In this document: one piece after another, positions 1 to 8,026 of the stretch
Position numbering within the stretch: position 1 is the stretch's first letter
Layout of the letters: the number at the start of each line of letters is the position of its first letter
NCBI RefSeq assembly: GCF_020640915.1
Contig: NZ_JADWDC010000056.1
Coordinates: 1 to 32,148, forward strand
DNA length: 32,148 nt
Source: Waterburya agarophytonicola KI4
Lineage (GTDB): Bacteria; Cyanobacteriota; Cyanobacteriia; Cyanobacteriales; Xenococcaceae
Reading direction: 5' to 3'
The notes under the pieces: generated by a model
What the model was told of the DNA's origin: nothing
Databases searched by the model: none
Seen by the model: the letters and a program-made list of their open reading frames with translations, nothing else
Translations under genes and position numbers: made by a program

Positions 1-96
1 AGAGAACTCATATGACATTTTATCTGTTAATCAACCTCAAAATCAACACCCTAGGCAAGACCTTTTTTTTAGATATACTTCTTCCGCAAAAAAGCC

Positions 97-270
97 ATGA
101 GAATATTATTAGTAGAAGACGATGATCGCATTGCTCAACCCTTAGCTGAAGGATTAAAAAATGAACATCACGTAGTCGAAATTGCTAGAGATGGTCTAGA
201 AGGCTGGGAATACGCACGAGGGGCGGAGTTTGACCTGATTTTATTAGATTTGATGCTGCCCAAAGATTAA
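97..270 (+). pseudogene. Truncated OmpR-type response regulator, receiver N-terminus only
   Basis: The 57 codons encode the first half of a receiver domain: the acidic pocket in LLVEDDD (residues 4-10) and the phospho-acceptor Asp51 in LILLDLMLPK. The frame stops directly after MLPKD. A full regulator of this class is about 220-240 residues, so the rest of the receiver and the whole DNA-binding domain are missing. The sequence resembles the RppA/NrsR subgroup, and an RppB/NrsS-like kinase lies at 1953. I infer that the two were once a pair, later separated by a rearrangement whose scar is the recombinase remnant that follows. A protein of this length would not be a working regulator. Confidence 0.85.
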
Positions 271-295
271 ATCATCAGATTTTGTTTTTGTCTCC

Positions 296-588
296 TTGAG
301 TAACAACAATAAAGCTGGGCAATTATCCAGACGCAGTATTTGGGAGATATGCGATCGCGCTTTGATTGAATGCAATCTCAAACACACTTCAGGTAGAATT
401 CTTACCGCTCATAGTTTAAGGCATACTGCTGATACACTGGCTTTGAGAACTGGTTCGGACTTAAGACAAGTGCAGGATTTGCTCGGTCATGCGATCCACG
501 TACTACATCTATTTATGCCCACGTAGGCGATCGCTGGAAACATAACCCAGGTGCTAGCGTAGAGGAGAAACTAAATACACGTCGTTAA
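296..588 (+). pseudogene. Frameshifted 3' remnant of a tyrosine recombinase (XerC/D-type integrase)
   Basis: Residues from 296 onward read as the C-terminal catalytic half of a tyrosine recombinase: the HxxR box in AHSLRHTADTLAL, then DLRQVQDLLGHA. At about 491-493 the frame breaks. Dropping back one base resumes the family sequence as ADPRTTSIYAHVGDRW, with the catalytic Tyr in IYAH, and runs to the stop at 586-588. A single-base deletion explains the break. The N-terminal half, with the first catalytic Arg, is absent. The remnant abuts the truncated regulator, which suggests a deletion or an old integration event. It is not expected to make active enzyme. Confidence 0.85.
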
Positions 589-650
589 GCAACTTATTTT
601 TGCTCGATCTGAAAAGCAAGATGAATTATGGTTAATTGAATGTTCATCTA

Positions 651-1559
651 TTAACTAACTTCCTCTGGTTGAAGAGTAAAGAAAGTCAATTCTGGCCGAC
701 AAAACAAACGTATAGGTGCGATGCTCATGCCAATGCCACGATTAACGTAGAGCCGATTACTAGGTTCGCCAAAGCCTTTTGCCCAACCATCAGCGTATAC
801 TTTATCTTTTTGAGTAAATCTCAACCAAGACCATTGAGGCAGACCTGGTACTCGTACCTGTCCGCCGTGAGTGTGTCCTGCTACTGCTAATGGTGCTGAA
901 TTAACTGGAAACTGCTCGAACGTATCTGGATTATGAATCATTACAATTCTGGGACTACTATCTGGAACACTATCTAAGGCTTTGTCTACATTGTCTCTGC
1001 TTGCCCATAGCGAACCTACTCCGACTAAGTACAAAGGCTCGTTACTACCGGACAATGGTAGTTGTACTACTTCGTTTTCGAGTACTTTAATACCAGCAGC
1101 CTCCAATTTTATTTCTAATCGTTCGGCTTCTTGTGTTTTAGGTGTTGCTTTTTTACTACTCATTCCATAATCGTGGTTGCCCAACACTGCATAGGTAGGA
1201 ATACCAGCTTCGACTAAAGGACGAACTATATCGACAGCAGTTTCAATTTCTGGTGTTATATTCTCTCCTGGATGATAAAGGAAGTCACCACTAATTAATG
1301 CTATGGCTGGTTTAGCCTCAACTATTTTTGCTACGCTGCGACGTGCTGTCCCGCGATTGTCACCCCATAATCCGATTTGAAAATCTGTAAGTTGAGCAAT
1401 TTGCTTCCCAGACCAGGATGCGGGAAGATTGGGAATTTCTGCCGTTTCATTTTCGACATTGAGCATGCGGGGTTCGATAAAACTCCAAATAACTAATAAT
1501 ATAATCGCATTAGCTATTCCCAAAGCAGTATATTTAAGTTTTTGAGCTATACTTTTCAT
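651..1559 (-). CDS. YkuE-like membrane-anchored metallophosphoesterase
   Basis: The 302-residue product starts with one transmembrane segment (about residues 10-28), followed by a calcineurin-type phosphoesterase domain. Visible metal and active-site motifs in order are LTDFQIG, LISGDFLYH, VLGNHDYG, MIHNPD and AGHTHGGQ. The first motif has Gln where the usual DxH has His; from memory this variant occurs in cyanobacterial YkuE relatives, so it need not mean loss of function. Such enzymes hydrolyse phosphomonoesters or diesters at the cell envelope; the substrate here cannot be read. The gene stands alone on the minus strand, between the recombinase remnant and a kinase on the other strand. Confidence 0.85.
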   Translation of the reverse strand: MKSIAQKLKYTALGIANAIILLVIWSFIEPRMLNVENETAEIPNLPASWSGKQIAQLTDFQIGLWGDNRGTARRSVAKIVEAKPAIALISGDFLYHPGENITPEIETAVDIVRPLVEAGIPTYAVLGNHDYGMSSKKATPKTQEAERLEIKLEAAGIKVLENEVVQLPLSGSNEPLYLVGVGSLWASRDNVDKALDSVPDSSPRIVMIHNPDTFEQFPVNSAPLAVAGHTHGGQVRVPGLPQWSWLRFTQKDKVYADGWAKGFGEPSNRLYVNRGIGMSIAPIRLFCRPELTFFTLQPEEVS

Positions 1560-1952
1560 TGATTTATAAAACTTGAATAAGTTATGGAATGTTAATCGTT
1601 TAGTGCCTTTTTAGATAATTGTCCTTGTCCTCTTTTAATTATATCCCAGGGGTAACGCATCTAATTTCCAAAAACCAAGCAGGTAATAGATTTTAAGAAT
1701 TTCCAAATGTGAAATAAGATGTGATATCTGCATTCAATTTGAGAAAATGCTTAACATTGCTTACTTTTATATGAATTAAGAAAAATAAGATATGAGAAAA
1801 ATAAACAAGAGTGTTTTTCTTTTTGATTCAAAGATTTAATTTAAATAAGTTTGACTCAAATAAGTCTAATTATTGTTTTAAAAGTTTGACTAAATAACTA
1901 TTATCCCACCCAGTACATTTAGGTTCATTAGAAAATTAGGCTCAACGCCACT
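1560..1952. promoter_or_regulatory. 393-bp AT-rich intergenic region with short direct repeats
   Basis: This divergent region holds no convincing gene. It must carry the promoters of the phosphoesterase (minus) and the histidine kinase (plus). The last 110 bases contain short direct repeats: AAATAAGT at 1843-1850 and 1858-1865, and AAGTTTGACT at 1847-1856 and 1882-1891. Repeats of this kind can be regulator sites, but no known box was recognised. Confidence 0.3.
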
Positions 1953-3221
1953 ATGTTCCAAAAGATTCGCTATCGTTTATTTCTATCTAACTTACTTGTA
2001 CTGGCTTTAGTACTTCTAGGATCGGCTTTGGCAGTACGTCTGGTATTTATTAGTAATCTCAAACAACAGGCAAGTGAAAAGCTGATGGCGATCGCCCTAA
2101 GTACGGCAGCTAGCGCAGAAGTTGACGAAAGAAAATTTGAGTGGGAGATAGAATTTCCACCACAATTATTAGAAGAAGCAGAGCAGGCTTTTCAATGGTT
2201 TGATGCTGAAAGAAAACTATTAGAACAGCAAGGTAATATTCGCTATATTTCTACTCTACCTTTTGAAGCAGAGCCAACTGTTCGGAATCAAATAGATGAC
2301 AAGGGGCTTGAGGTGATCACCTTACCCATTCTGGACAAAAACAATCAGCAGTTAATCGGCTATCTTCGTGCCACTCAATCTTTAGAAGAAGTAGACGAAA
2401 CGATCGCTCGCCTTGATGTCGGGTTGGCTGTAGGGGCAATTGTTGCTACAGTTCTTAGTAGTTTGGGAAGCGGTTGGCTCAATCGTCAGGCAATGGAGCC
2501 GATTGAAGAGAGCTTTGAGCGTCTTAAGCAGTTTACCGCCGATGCTTCCCACGAACTGCGAAGTCCTTTGATGGCAATCAGCACTAATGCAGAAGTGGCT
2601 TTAACCTACCCAGAAGGAATGCGATCTAGTGACGGAGATAAGTTTAAGGCGATCGCTCTTGCCACGGATCAAATGTCCCAGCTTACAGAGGATTTATTGC
2701 TCCTAACCCGCACTGATAAGGTTGCTAGTTTTGAATTTAATAAAATCGATTTGACGACTTTACTGACAGATTTAGTTAGTTTATATAGACCCCAAGCACA
2801 GGGTAAACAGATTAAGCTTAAAGCTAAGATTAATTATGATTTGTGGTTAATCGGGGACGAAGCTAAATTAGCTAGAGCCTTTACCAATTTGATCCAAAAC
2901 GCGATTCAATATACCCCTGCTGGGGGAGAAATTGAGGTAAGTAGCAATCGCCTTGGTCGAGAAGTCGTAATAAATATAGAAGATACGGGAATTGGTATAG
3001 CTCCCGAGCATCTCGATTTAGTTTTTGACCGCCTATGGCGTGGAGATCGTTCTCGTTCTTATTACCAAGGAGGTTCGGGATTGGGATTAGCAATTACCCA
3101 GGCAATTATTTATAAACATCAAGGCACGGTTGATGTTACCAGTCAGATAGATATTGGCACTTGTTTTATAGTACGCCTACCTATAGCGTTAGCTAGCCCA
3201 GGGAAGATTGTCAGTTTTTAA
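1953..3221 (+). CDS. Sensor histidine kinase, RppB/NrsS-like
   Basis: The 422-residue kinase has transmembrane segments at about residues 9-33 and 155-174 enclosing a periplasmic sensor region of about 120 residues. The HisKA domain carries phospho-acceptor His200 in TADASHELRSPL. The HATPase domain shows the N-box NLIQNAIQYT, G1 box EDTGIGI, F-box VFDRLWRGDR and G2 box GGSGLGLAI. All catalytic boxes are intact. The overall layout resembles the cyanobacterial RppB/NrsS group, which responds to redox state or nickel; the signal here is not known. No complete regulator lies upstream. The nearest candidate partner is the truncated regulator at 97, so this kinase may be an orphan or may signal to the regulator at 5828. 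Confidence 0.9.
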   Translation: MFQKIRYRLFLSNLLVLALVLLGSALAVRLVFISNLKQQASEKLMAIALSTAASAEVDERKFEWEIEFPPQLLEEAEQAFQWFDAERKLLEQQGNIRYISTLPFEAEPTVRNQIDDKGLEVITLPILDKNNQQLIGYLRATQSLEEVDETIARLDVGLAVGAIVATVLSSLGSGWLNRQAMEPIEESFERLKQFTADASHELRSPLMAISTNAEVALTYPEGMRSSDGDKFKAIALATDQMSQLTEDLLLLTRTDKVASFEFNKIDLTTLLTDLVSLYRPQAQGKQIKLKAKINYDLWLIGDEAKLARAFTNLIQNAIQYTPAGGEIEVSSNRLGREVVINIEDTGIGIAPEHLDLVFDRLWRGDRSRSYYQGGSGLGLAITQAIIYKHQGTVDVTSQIDIGTCFIVRLPIALASPGKIVSF

Positions 3222-3285
3222 AAGATTAAAACAGTTTTAATTACTAAGAATAACCTCGGTCAAAATAGTAAAAATTAGTAGATAT

Positions 3286-3318
3286 CTTGCAAAGTTCTTG
3301 ACAGTTATTTTTTAAGGT
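3286..3318 (+). promoter_or_regulatory. Direct-repeat promoter of the methyltransferase gene
   Basis: Two imperfect repeats, CTTGCAAAGTT (3286-3296) and CTTGACAGTT (3297-3306), follow each other at 11-base pitch. A TAnnnT -10 candidate, TAAGGT (3313-3318), begins 27 bases after the first repeat starts. This spacing is typical of promoters activated by OmpR/PhoB-family regulators. From 3286 the sequence is about 80% identical, without gaps over 55 bases, to the region before the first DUF347 gene (from 4177). Confidence 0.5.
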
Positions 3319-3345
3319 AATGTATCTCTTAGAAAATAAATACTT

Positions 3346-4152
3346 ATGAATTATGACCTGAATGTTGATAATTTAAAGGGAGTGTCTGAAACTCTGTTGA
3401 CTACTCTCTACTTGAGAAGTCTAGAAACCAAAAGAAAAGACGGAATTATTAGAGATTATAAATCTGTCGATATAGTAAAAAGAATTGATTACGATTTTTC
3501 CGAATGTGCTTCCCAATTTAGTCAAGCTATTATCGCCATCAGAACTGAAATTATAGATGAATTAGTCAAAAAGTTTATCAGCCAATATCCTGATGCCACA
3601 ATTATTAATTTAGGAACTGGTCTATGTACGAGATATTTTAGAGTTGATAATAGCTCGATTGATTGGTTTTGTATCGATCTACCAGTAGTCAAACCAATTT
3701 GGGACAAACTAATTGGCGAATCCGAACGACTTCATTATTTAAGTTATTCTGCTTTAGACTTCAGCTGGATTAAAAAAGTTAAAGAAACAGCTTCAGGAAA
3801 AATACTGTTTATTGCTGAAGGATTATTGATGTTTTTTTCAGAAATAGAAGTAAAGCAATTATTTAGTACTATTAAAAGCAATTTTTCTCAATCAGAAATA
3901 ATATTTGATTCCTTAGGCGTATTTTTGGCTCAAAACAGTAGACTTAATTCTGGCAAACTCAAAATAAATGCTTCCTATAAGTGGGGAATAAAAAATTTAA
4001 AGGAAATACAAGTCTGGGAATCAGGAATTAGATTGACTGGTCAATGGCATTATCTTGACAGACACAAAAATCGGCTGGGATTAATGGGTTGGCTAAGTTA
4101 TATTCCAGCTATTAGACGACAGGTGAAAATAGGACATTTACAGTTTGTTTGA
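3346..4152 (+). CDS. SAM-dependent O-methyltransferase, Ppm1/LCMT family
   Basis: The 268-residue protein matches the leucine carboxyl methyltransferase/Tcmp group. The SAM-binding glycine motif is INLGTGLCTR (about residues 86-95), followed by WFCIDLPVV, in which the Asp should contact the cofactor, and the post-motif KILFIAEGLLMFF. Bacterial members methylate small molecules, often polyketides, on oxygen; the substrate here is unknown. No polyketide gene lies nearby. The gene sits between a histidine kinase and two DUF347 membrane proteins and shares its promoter design with the first of these, so it is probably co-regulated with them. The ATG at 3346 has no strong ribosome binding site. 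Base composition is more AT-rich than that of its neighbours. Confidence 0.8.
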   Translation: MNYDLNVDNLKGVSETLLTTLYLRSLETKRKDGIIRDYKSVDIVKRIDYDFSECASQFSQAIIAIRTEIIDELVKKFISQYPDATIINLGTGLCTRYFRVDNSSIDWFCIDLPVVKPIWDKLIGESERLHYLSYSALDFSWIKKVKETASGKILFIAEGLLMFFSEIEVKQLFSTIKSNFSQSEIIFDSLGVFLAQNSRLNSGKLKINASYKWGIKNLKEIQVWESGIRLTGQWHYLDRHKNRLGLMGWLSYIPAIRRQVKIGHLQFV

Positions 4153-4176
4153 TAGAAATAAAAATAGTACAAAGAT

Positions 4177-4209
4177 CTTGCAAAGTTCCTGACATTTAAT
4201 TCTTAAAGT
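4177..4209 (+). promoter_or_regulatory. Direct-repeat promoter of the first DUF347 gene
   Basis: The repeats are CTTGCAAAGTT (4177-4187) and CCTGACATTT (4188-4197), with TAAAGT (4204-4209) as -10 candidate. Its offset of 27 bases from the start of the first repeat is the same as in the promoter at 3286. The identity continues past the -10 region to about 4231. Confidence 0.5.
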
Positions 4210-4246
4210 AAGTTGTCCATTAGAAATTAAACAGCAATAAAACATC

Positions 4247-4993
4247 GTGAACAAGAAGATGTTGAATAGAGTTCCAGAAGTAACGCTATATTTCTGGATT
4301 ATTAAGATCATGGCAACTACCGTCGGTGAAACTGGGGCAGATTTTCTCGCATTTACGATGAACTTTGGTTTAGCCAGCACTTCTTATCTGATGAGTGCCT
4401 TGTTGGCAATGGTACTTTTTAATCAGTTTAGGCTCAAGGGATATGTACCCCTTAGTTACTGGGTAGTAGTAGTTCTAGTTAGTATTGTTGGCACGTTAAT
4501 TACCGATCGCCTCGTAGATGAAATGGGAGTCAGTCTTGTAAGTGCTACCGTAGCTTTTAGTGTTGCTTTGTTGGGGTTGTTTGCCTGGTGGTATATCAGT
4601 GAAGGTACATTGGCGATGCACTCGATTAAAACTACTAAAAGAGAACTGTTTTACTGGGCTGCTATTTTATTGACCTTTGCCTTGGGTACGGCAGCAGGAG
4701 ACTTGTTAGCGGAGGGGACGGGGTTGGGTTATGCTATATCCGCACTGCTATTTGGGTTAGTAATTGCTTTAATTGCGATCGCTTATTATCGCTTCGGTAT
4801 GAATGCAGTTTTAACCTTCTGGCTGGCTTATGTATTGACTCGTCCTCTGGGGGGATCTTTAGGCGATTTGTTATCCCAACCAGTTAAGAACGGTGGGCTT
4901 GGTTTCGGTACGGTGGGAACAACTATTGCTTTCACTACTACGATCTCCATCCTCATTGTTTACTTGACCATGAAACAGAAGAAAATAGCTTAA
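4247..4993 (+). CDS. Four-repeat DUF347 (COG4705) membrane protein, copy 1
   Basis: The 248-residue protein is built of four DUF347 repeats, each with two transmembrane segments, so about eight in all. Each repeat shows the family's Trp and a small/acidic core: YFWIIKIMATTVGETGADFL, SYWVVVVLVSIVGTLITD, FYWAAILLTFALGTAAGDLL and FWLAYVLTRPLGGSLGDLL. The role of the family is unknown to me. The conserved Glu and Asp inside predicted membrane segments would suit a cation-handling or sensing role, but this is only inference. The longest frame starts at GTG 4247; ATG 4259, four codons later, is an equally possible start. A paralogue follows after five bases, so the two are surely co-transcribed. 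Confidence 0.85.
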   Translation: MNKKMLNRVPEVTLYFWIIKIMATTVGETGADFLAFTMNFGLASTSYLMSALLAMVLFNQFRLKGYVPLSYWVVVVLVSIVGTLITDRLVDEMGVSLVSATVAFSVALLGLFAWWYISEGTLAMHSIKTTKRELFYWAAILLTFALGTAAGDLLAEGTGLGYAISALLFGLVIALIAIAYYRFGMNAVLTFWLAYVLTRPLGGSLGDLLSQPVKNGGLGFGTVGTTIAFTTTISILIVYLTMKQKKIA

Positions 4994-4998
4994 TTAAA

Positions 4999-5739
4999 AT
5001 GAATAAAGTTGCTCAAGTTACGATCTTCTTTTGGATCATGAAAATCATCGCTACAACCTTGGGCGAAACAGCTGGTGATTTTATTTCAATGTCTTTAGGG
5101 TTAGGATACTATGTTGGATTTGCTATTACAGTTGCCATCCTAGCCATTCTTTTATTTTTCCAAATCAACGCAGACAGATATCGCCCTGCACTTTATTGGT
5201 TAGCCATTATCGCCACAACTACTGCGGGAACAGAAGTTTCAGACCTGATGGATCGCTCTTTAGGACTGGGGTATGCAGTAGGTTCTCTGGTTTTGGTAGC
5301 TTGTCTTCTAGGGGTTTTAACCGTTTGGTACTACCGAGATCGCGATTTGAGCGTTTATCCCATTATTAAAAAAGATGCCGAAACTACCTACTGGCTGGCG
5401 ATCGTCTTTTCTAATAGTTTAGGGACGGCTTTTGGCGACTTTCTGACCGATAATATGGGTTTGAGCTACATCCAGGGGGCATTACTAACGGCTACCGTGA
5501 TTGGCGTTGTTGTTGCTCTTCATTATGCAACTAAACTCAATGATATTTTTCTATTTTGGCTGGCATTCATATTTACCAGACCTTTTGGGGCTACTTTTAG
5601 TGATTTTCTGACTAAACCCATTGATAAAGGAGGTCTGTCCCTGTCGAGGGGATTATCTTCAGCGATCGCTTTTCTGCTATTGACAGTTATCTTGTATTTT
5701 TCCGAACGAAATGCGAGAAAGTTGCGTCGTCGGATTTAA
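4999..5739 (+). CDS. Four-repeat DUF347 (COG4705) membrane protein, copy 2
   Basis: The 246-residue protein is a paralogue of the preceding gene with the same four repeats: FFWIMKIIATTLGETAGDF, LYWLAIIATTTAGTEVSD, TYWLAIVFSNSLGTAFGDFL and FWLAFIFTRPFGATFSDFL. The first and fourth repeats match the upstream copy best, and the end motif (TKPIDKGGLSLSRG versus SQPVKNGGLGFGTV) is also kept. About eight membrane segments are predicted, ending in a basic tail (RNARKLRRRI). It lies five bases after copy 1 and 88 bases before a two-component pair. Two such proteins in tandem suggest a hetero-oligomer, or duplication followed by specialisation. Function is not established. Confidence 0.85.
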   Translation: MNKVAQVTIFFWIMKIIATTLGETAGDFISMSLGLGYYVGFAITVAILAILLFFQINADRYRPALYWLAIIATTTAGTEVSDLMDRSLGLGYAVGSLVLVACLLGVLTVWYYRDRDLSVYPIIKKDAETTYWLAIVFSNSLGTAFGDFLTDNMGLSYIQGALLTATVIGVVVALHYATKLNDIFLFWLAFIFTRPFGATFSDFLTKPIDKGGLSLSRGLSSAIAFLLLTVILYFSERNARKLRRRI

Positions 5740-5827
5740 GCTAAGTAATCAGAGTTAATTTGAAAGACGCTTCTAGATTTTAAAATAGCCTAGAATAAGA
5801 TGTTCATTGATAATAATTGGCTAATTT

Positions 5828-6502
5828 ATGCGAGTTTTACTAGTAGAAGACGAACTAGGAATTGCTCAGTTTATTGTTCAAGGACTTAAAGAGGCAGGTT
5901 ATGTCATTGACCATGGAGTAGATGGTCAAGCAGGTCAAGATTTAGCGGATGCTTACGAATACGACATGATTATCTTAGACATTATGCTGCCCAAAATTAG
6001 TGGTCTAGAGCTACTAGAAAAGATTCGCTCGGCAAAAATACTCACTCCCGTGTTGTTGCTAACTGCTAGAGATACAGTAGAAGATCGGGTAACAGGTTTG
6101 GATCTGGGGGCAGACGATTATTTAGTTAAACCCTTTGCTTTTTCTGAATTGCTGGCTCGTTTGCGGGCTTTACAGCGTCGTCCACCGTTGCAGTTTGATA
6201 CTGTTTTAAGAGCAGGAGATTTGATCGTGGATTTAGTCAAAAGAGAAGTGCGTAGAGCAGATAAATTAATAGTTTTAAGCCCTTTAGAATATAATCTGCT
6301 GGAATATCTAATGCGAAATTGCGATCGCGTTTTGACTCGGACTCAAATCGGCGAAAGGGTTTGGAATCTGGATTTTTGTAGTAATTCTAATACGGTAGAT
6401 GTTTATATTGGTTATCTCCGACGCAAAATTGATAAAGGCTATCCTCAAGCTTTAATTCACACTATCAGAGGTGTCGGTTATTGTTTGAAAACCGAGTCAT
6501 AG
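5828..6502 (+). CDS. OmpR/PhoB-family response regulator
   Basis: The 224-residue regulator has a full receiver domain with the acidic pair in VEDE (residues 7-9), phospho-acceptor Asp51 in IILDIMLPK, the Thr in LLLTARD and Lys101 in DDYLVKPF. A winged-helix domain follows from about residue 125 (LSPLEYNLLEYL, NTVDVYIGYLRRKID, IHTIRGVGY). It is of the CusR/CopR/QseB-like type. Its kinase starts one base after the stop codon, so the two form an operon. The direct-repeat promoters at 3286 and 4177 are plausible targets for this class, which binds tandem repeats, but no copy of the repeat was seen before this gene itself. Confidence 0.93.
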   Translation: MRVLLVEDELGIAQFIVQGLKEAGYVIDHGVDGQAGQDLADAYEYDMIILDIMLPKISGLELLEKIRSAKILTPVLLLTARDTVEDRVTGLDLGADDYLVKPFAFSELLARLRALQRRPPLQFDTVLRAGDLIVDLVKREVRRADKLIVLSPLEYNLLEYLMRNCDRVLTRTQIGERVWNLDFCSNSNTVDVYIGYLRRKIDKGYPQALIHTIRGVGYCLKTES

Positions 6503-6503
6503 A

Positions 6504-7997
6504 TTGACTGTCATGCCGATCCTCCACATCTTATCTACTTGTATAAAACTATTCGAGCGAGCTAAAAAATCTTTGAGGGTAAGGTTAACTGCTTGGTATG
6601 TAATGCTGTTGGGCTGTACTTTAATTATTTTCAGCAGCTATCTATATCTGAAATTGCAGTCTGGTTTACTTCGTCAGGTAGACACTACCTTAGAAGTCAC
6701 TACATCAGAGATTGTTGCCAATTTGTCTGTCGATCGCAATTCACCTCATTTTAAAAATACCAAGCCGTTTCAACTACACGAACAACAGTTAGCCAATTCA
6801 GGATTTGTCGGTAGGATCGTCGATGATAATGGCAAAGTTGTAGATAGTTTTGGCGATCGCCGAATTGTGAACTCATTTGTACCCCAACAAAAAGGCTATC
6901 AAAATTTAAAGCTTCAGACAGTAGTTTGGCGAGTTTATAGTATTCCCCTGCTACTTAACAATCAAGATTTCGCTGTAGCTGAATTAAATAAATCTTCAGC
7001 CTCATCAGAGCAACTATGGCTACAAATAGCTCAATCTCTCAATCCTATTACCCAAACTTTAAAGCATCTTTTATTACTGATGCTGTTTGGATTTCCAGTG
7101 GTTTTATTATTGGCAGGTTTTGGTGGATTGTTTTTAGCAGATCGGGCTTTAAATCCGATCGCTGGCATTATTCGTACCGCTGAAGCAATTGATTGTGATG
7201 ACTTAAGTTATCGCATTAACTATCAAGGGAAAACAGACGAAGTTGGGCGATTAGCAATGACTTTAGATCGAATGCTCGATCGCATTGAATTAGCGTTTGA
7301 ACACGAACGTCGTTTTATTGCTGATGCTTCCCACGAATTACGCACCCCTTTAGCCGTGATTAAAGGACAGATTGGCGTAGCTTTGAGTCTTCAACGTACT
7401 CCTGGGGAATATAAGGCTACATTGCAAGATTTAGAAAGCCATACAGATCGTTTAATTCGTCTAACTAATGGATTGTTGTTTTTGGCTCGTTTAGAACAGA
7501 AACAAAGCAATTTTGTGGAGGTAAATCTCACCGATCTACTAGAGGTTTTGATCGAGCAAATTCAGTTTTTGGCAGAGGAACGTCACATCGATTTAAAGGT
7601 AAAGATTATACCCAATTTATTGATTTGGGGTGATTGTGATTTGTTGACTAGCTTATTTTTAAATCTTTTGGATAATGCGGTTAAATATACTCCCGTTGAT
7701 GGTCAAATTCAGTTTGAAACCAAACTAGATTATCAAAAAATTAGTATTTCTATTAGTAACACAGGTAGAGGAATTGCCGAGCAAGATTTAGCTCACATAT
7801 TTGATCGCTTTTATCGTCTCGATCGCGATCGCCATACTCAAGGATCGGGTTTGGGATTGGCGATCGCAGCTTTAATCGTGCGTTGCCACAGGGGGCAGAT
7901 CTCAGCAACTAGTCAAATTGATAAGTTAACTACTTTTGAGGTTGATTTGCCTATATCTACAATTAAATCGAGTCCGACGGCAAGATTTCGATCTTGA
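6504..7997 (+). CDS. Sensor histidine kinase with HAMP domain, partner of the regulator at 5828
   Basis: Counting from TTG 6504, the protein has 497 residues; ATG 6513, three codons later, is the more usual start. Transmembrane segments lie at about residues 30-50 and 188-213, with a periplasmic sensor of about 135 residues between them and a HAMP linker after. His277 in IADASHELRTPL is the phospho-acceptor. The ATP-binding boxes are LLNLLDNAVKYT, SNTGRGI, IFDRFYRLDR and GSGLGLAI, all intact. It is CusS/QseC-like in layout. Translation is probably coupled to the regulator, whose stop is directly before the start. The stimulus cannot be read; the DUF347 genes just upstream are natural targets or partners. 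Confidence 0.93.
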   Translation: MTVMPILHILSTCIKLFERAKKSLRVRLTAWYVMLLGCTLIIFSSYLYLKLQSGLLRQVDTTLEVTTSEIVANLSVDRNSPHFKNTKPFQLHEQQLANSGFVGRIVDDNGKVVDSFGDRRIVNSFVPQQKGYQNLKLQTVVWRVYSIPLLLNNQDFAVAELNKSSASSEQLWLQIAQSLNPITQTLKHLLLLMLFGFPVVLLLAGFGGLFLADRALNPIAGIIRTAEAIDCDDLSYRINYQGKTDEVGRLAMTLDRMLDRIELAFEHERRFIADASHELRTPLAVIKGQIGVALSLQRTPGEYKATLQDLESHTDRLIRLTNGLLFLARLEQKQSNFVEVNLTDLLEVLIEQIQFLAEERHIDLKVKIIPNLLIWGDCDLLTSLFLNLLDNAVKYTPVDGQIQFETKLDYQKISISISNTGRGIAEQDLAHIFDRFYRLDRDRHTQGSGLGLAIAALIVRCHRGQISATSQIDKLTTFEVDLPISTIKSSPTARFRS

Positions 7998-8026
7998 TTT
8001 ATTTTGCTACTGACTTGGTGACAGTT

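Noticed and set aside
3225-3241. AT-only hairpin ATTAAAA/TTTTAAT after the RppB-like kinase
   Set aside because: A seven-base AT stem is too weak to support a terminator call.
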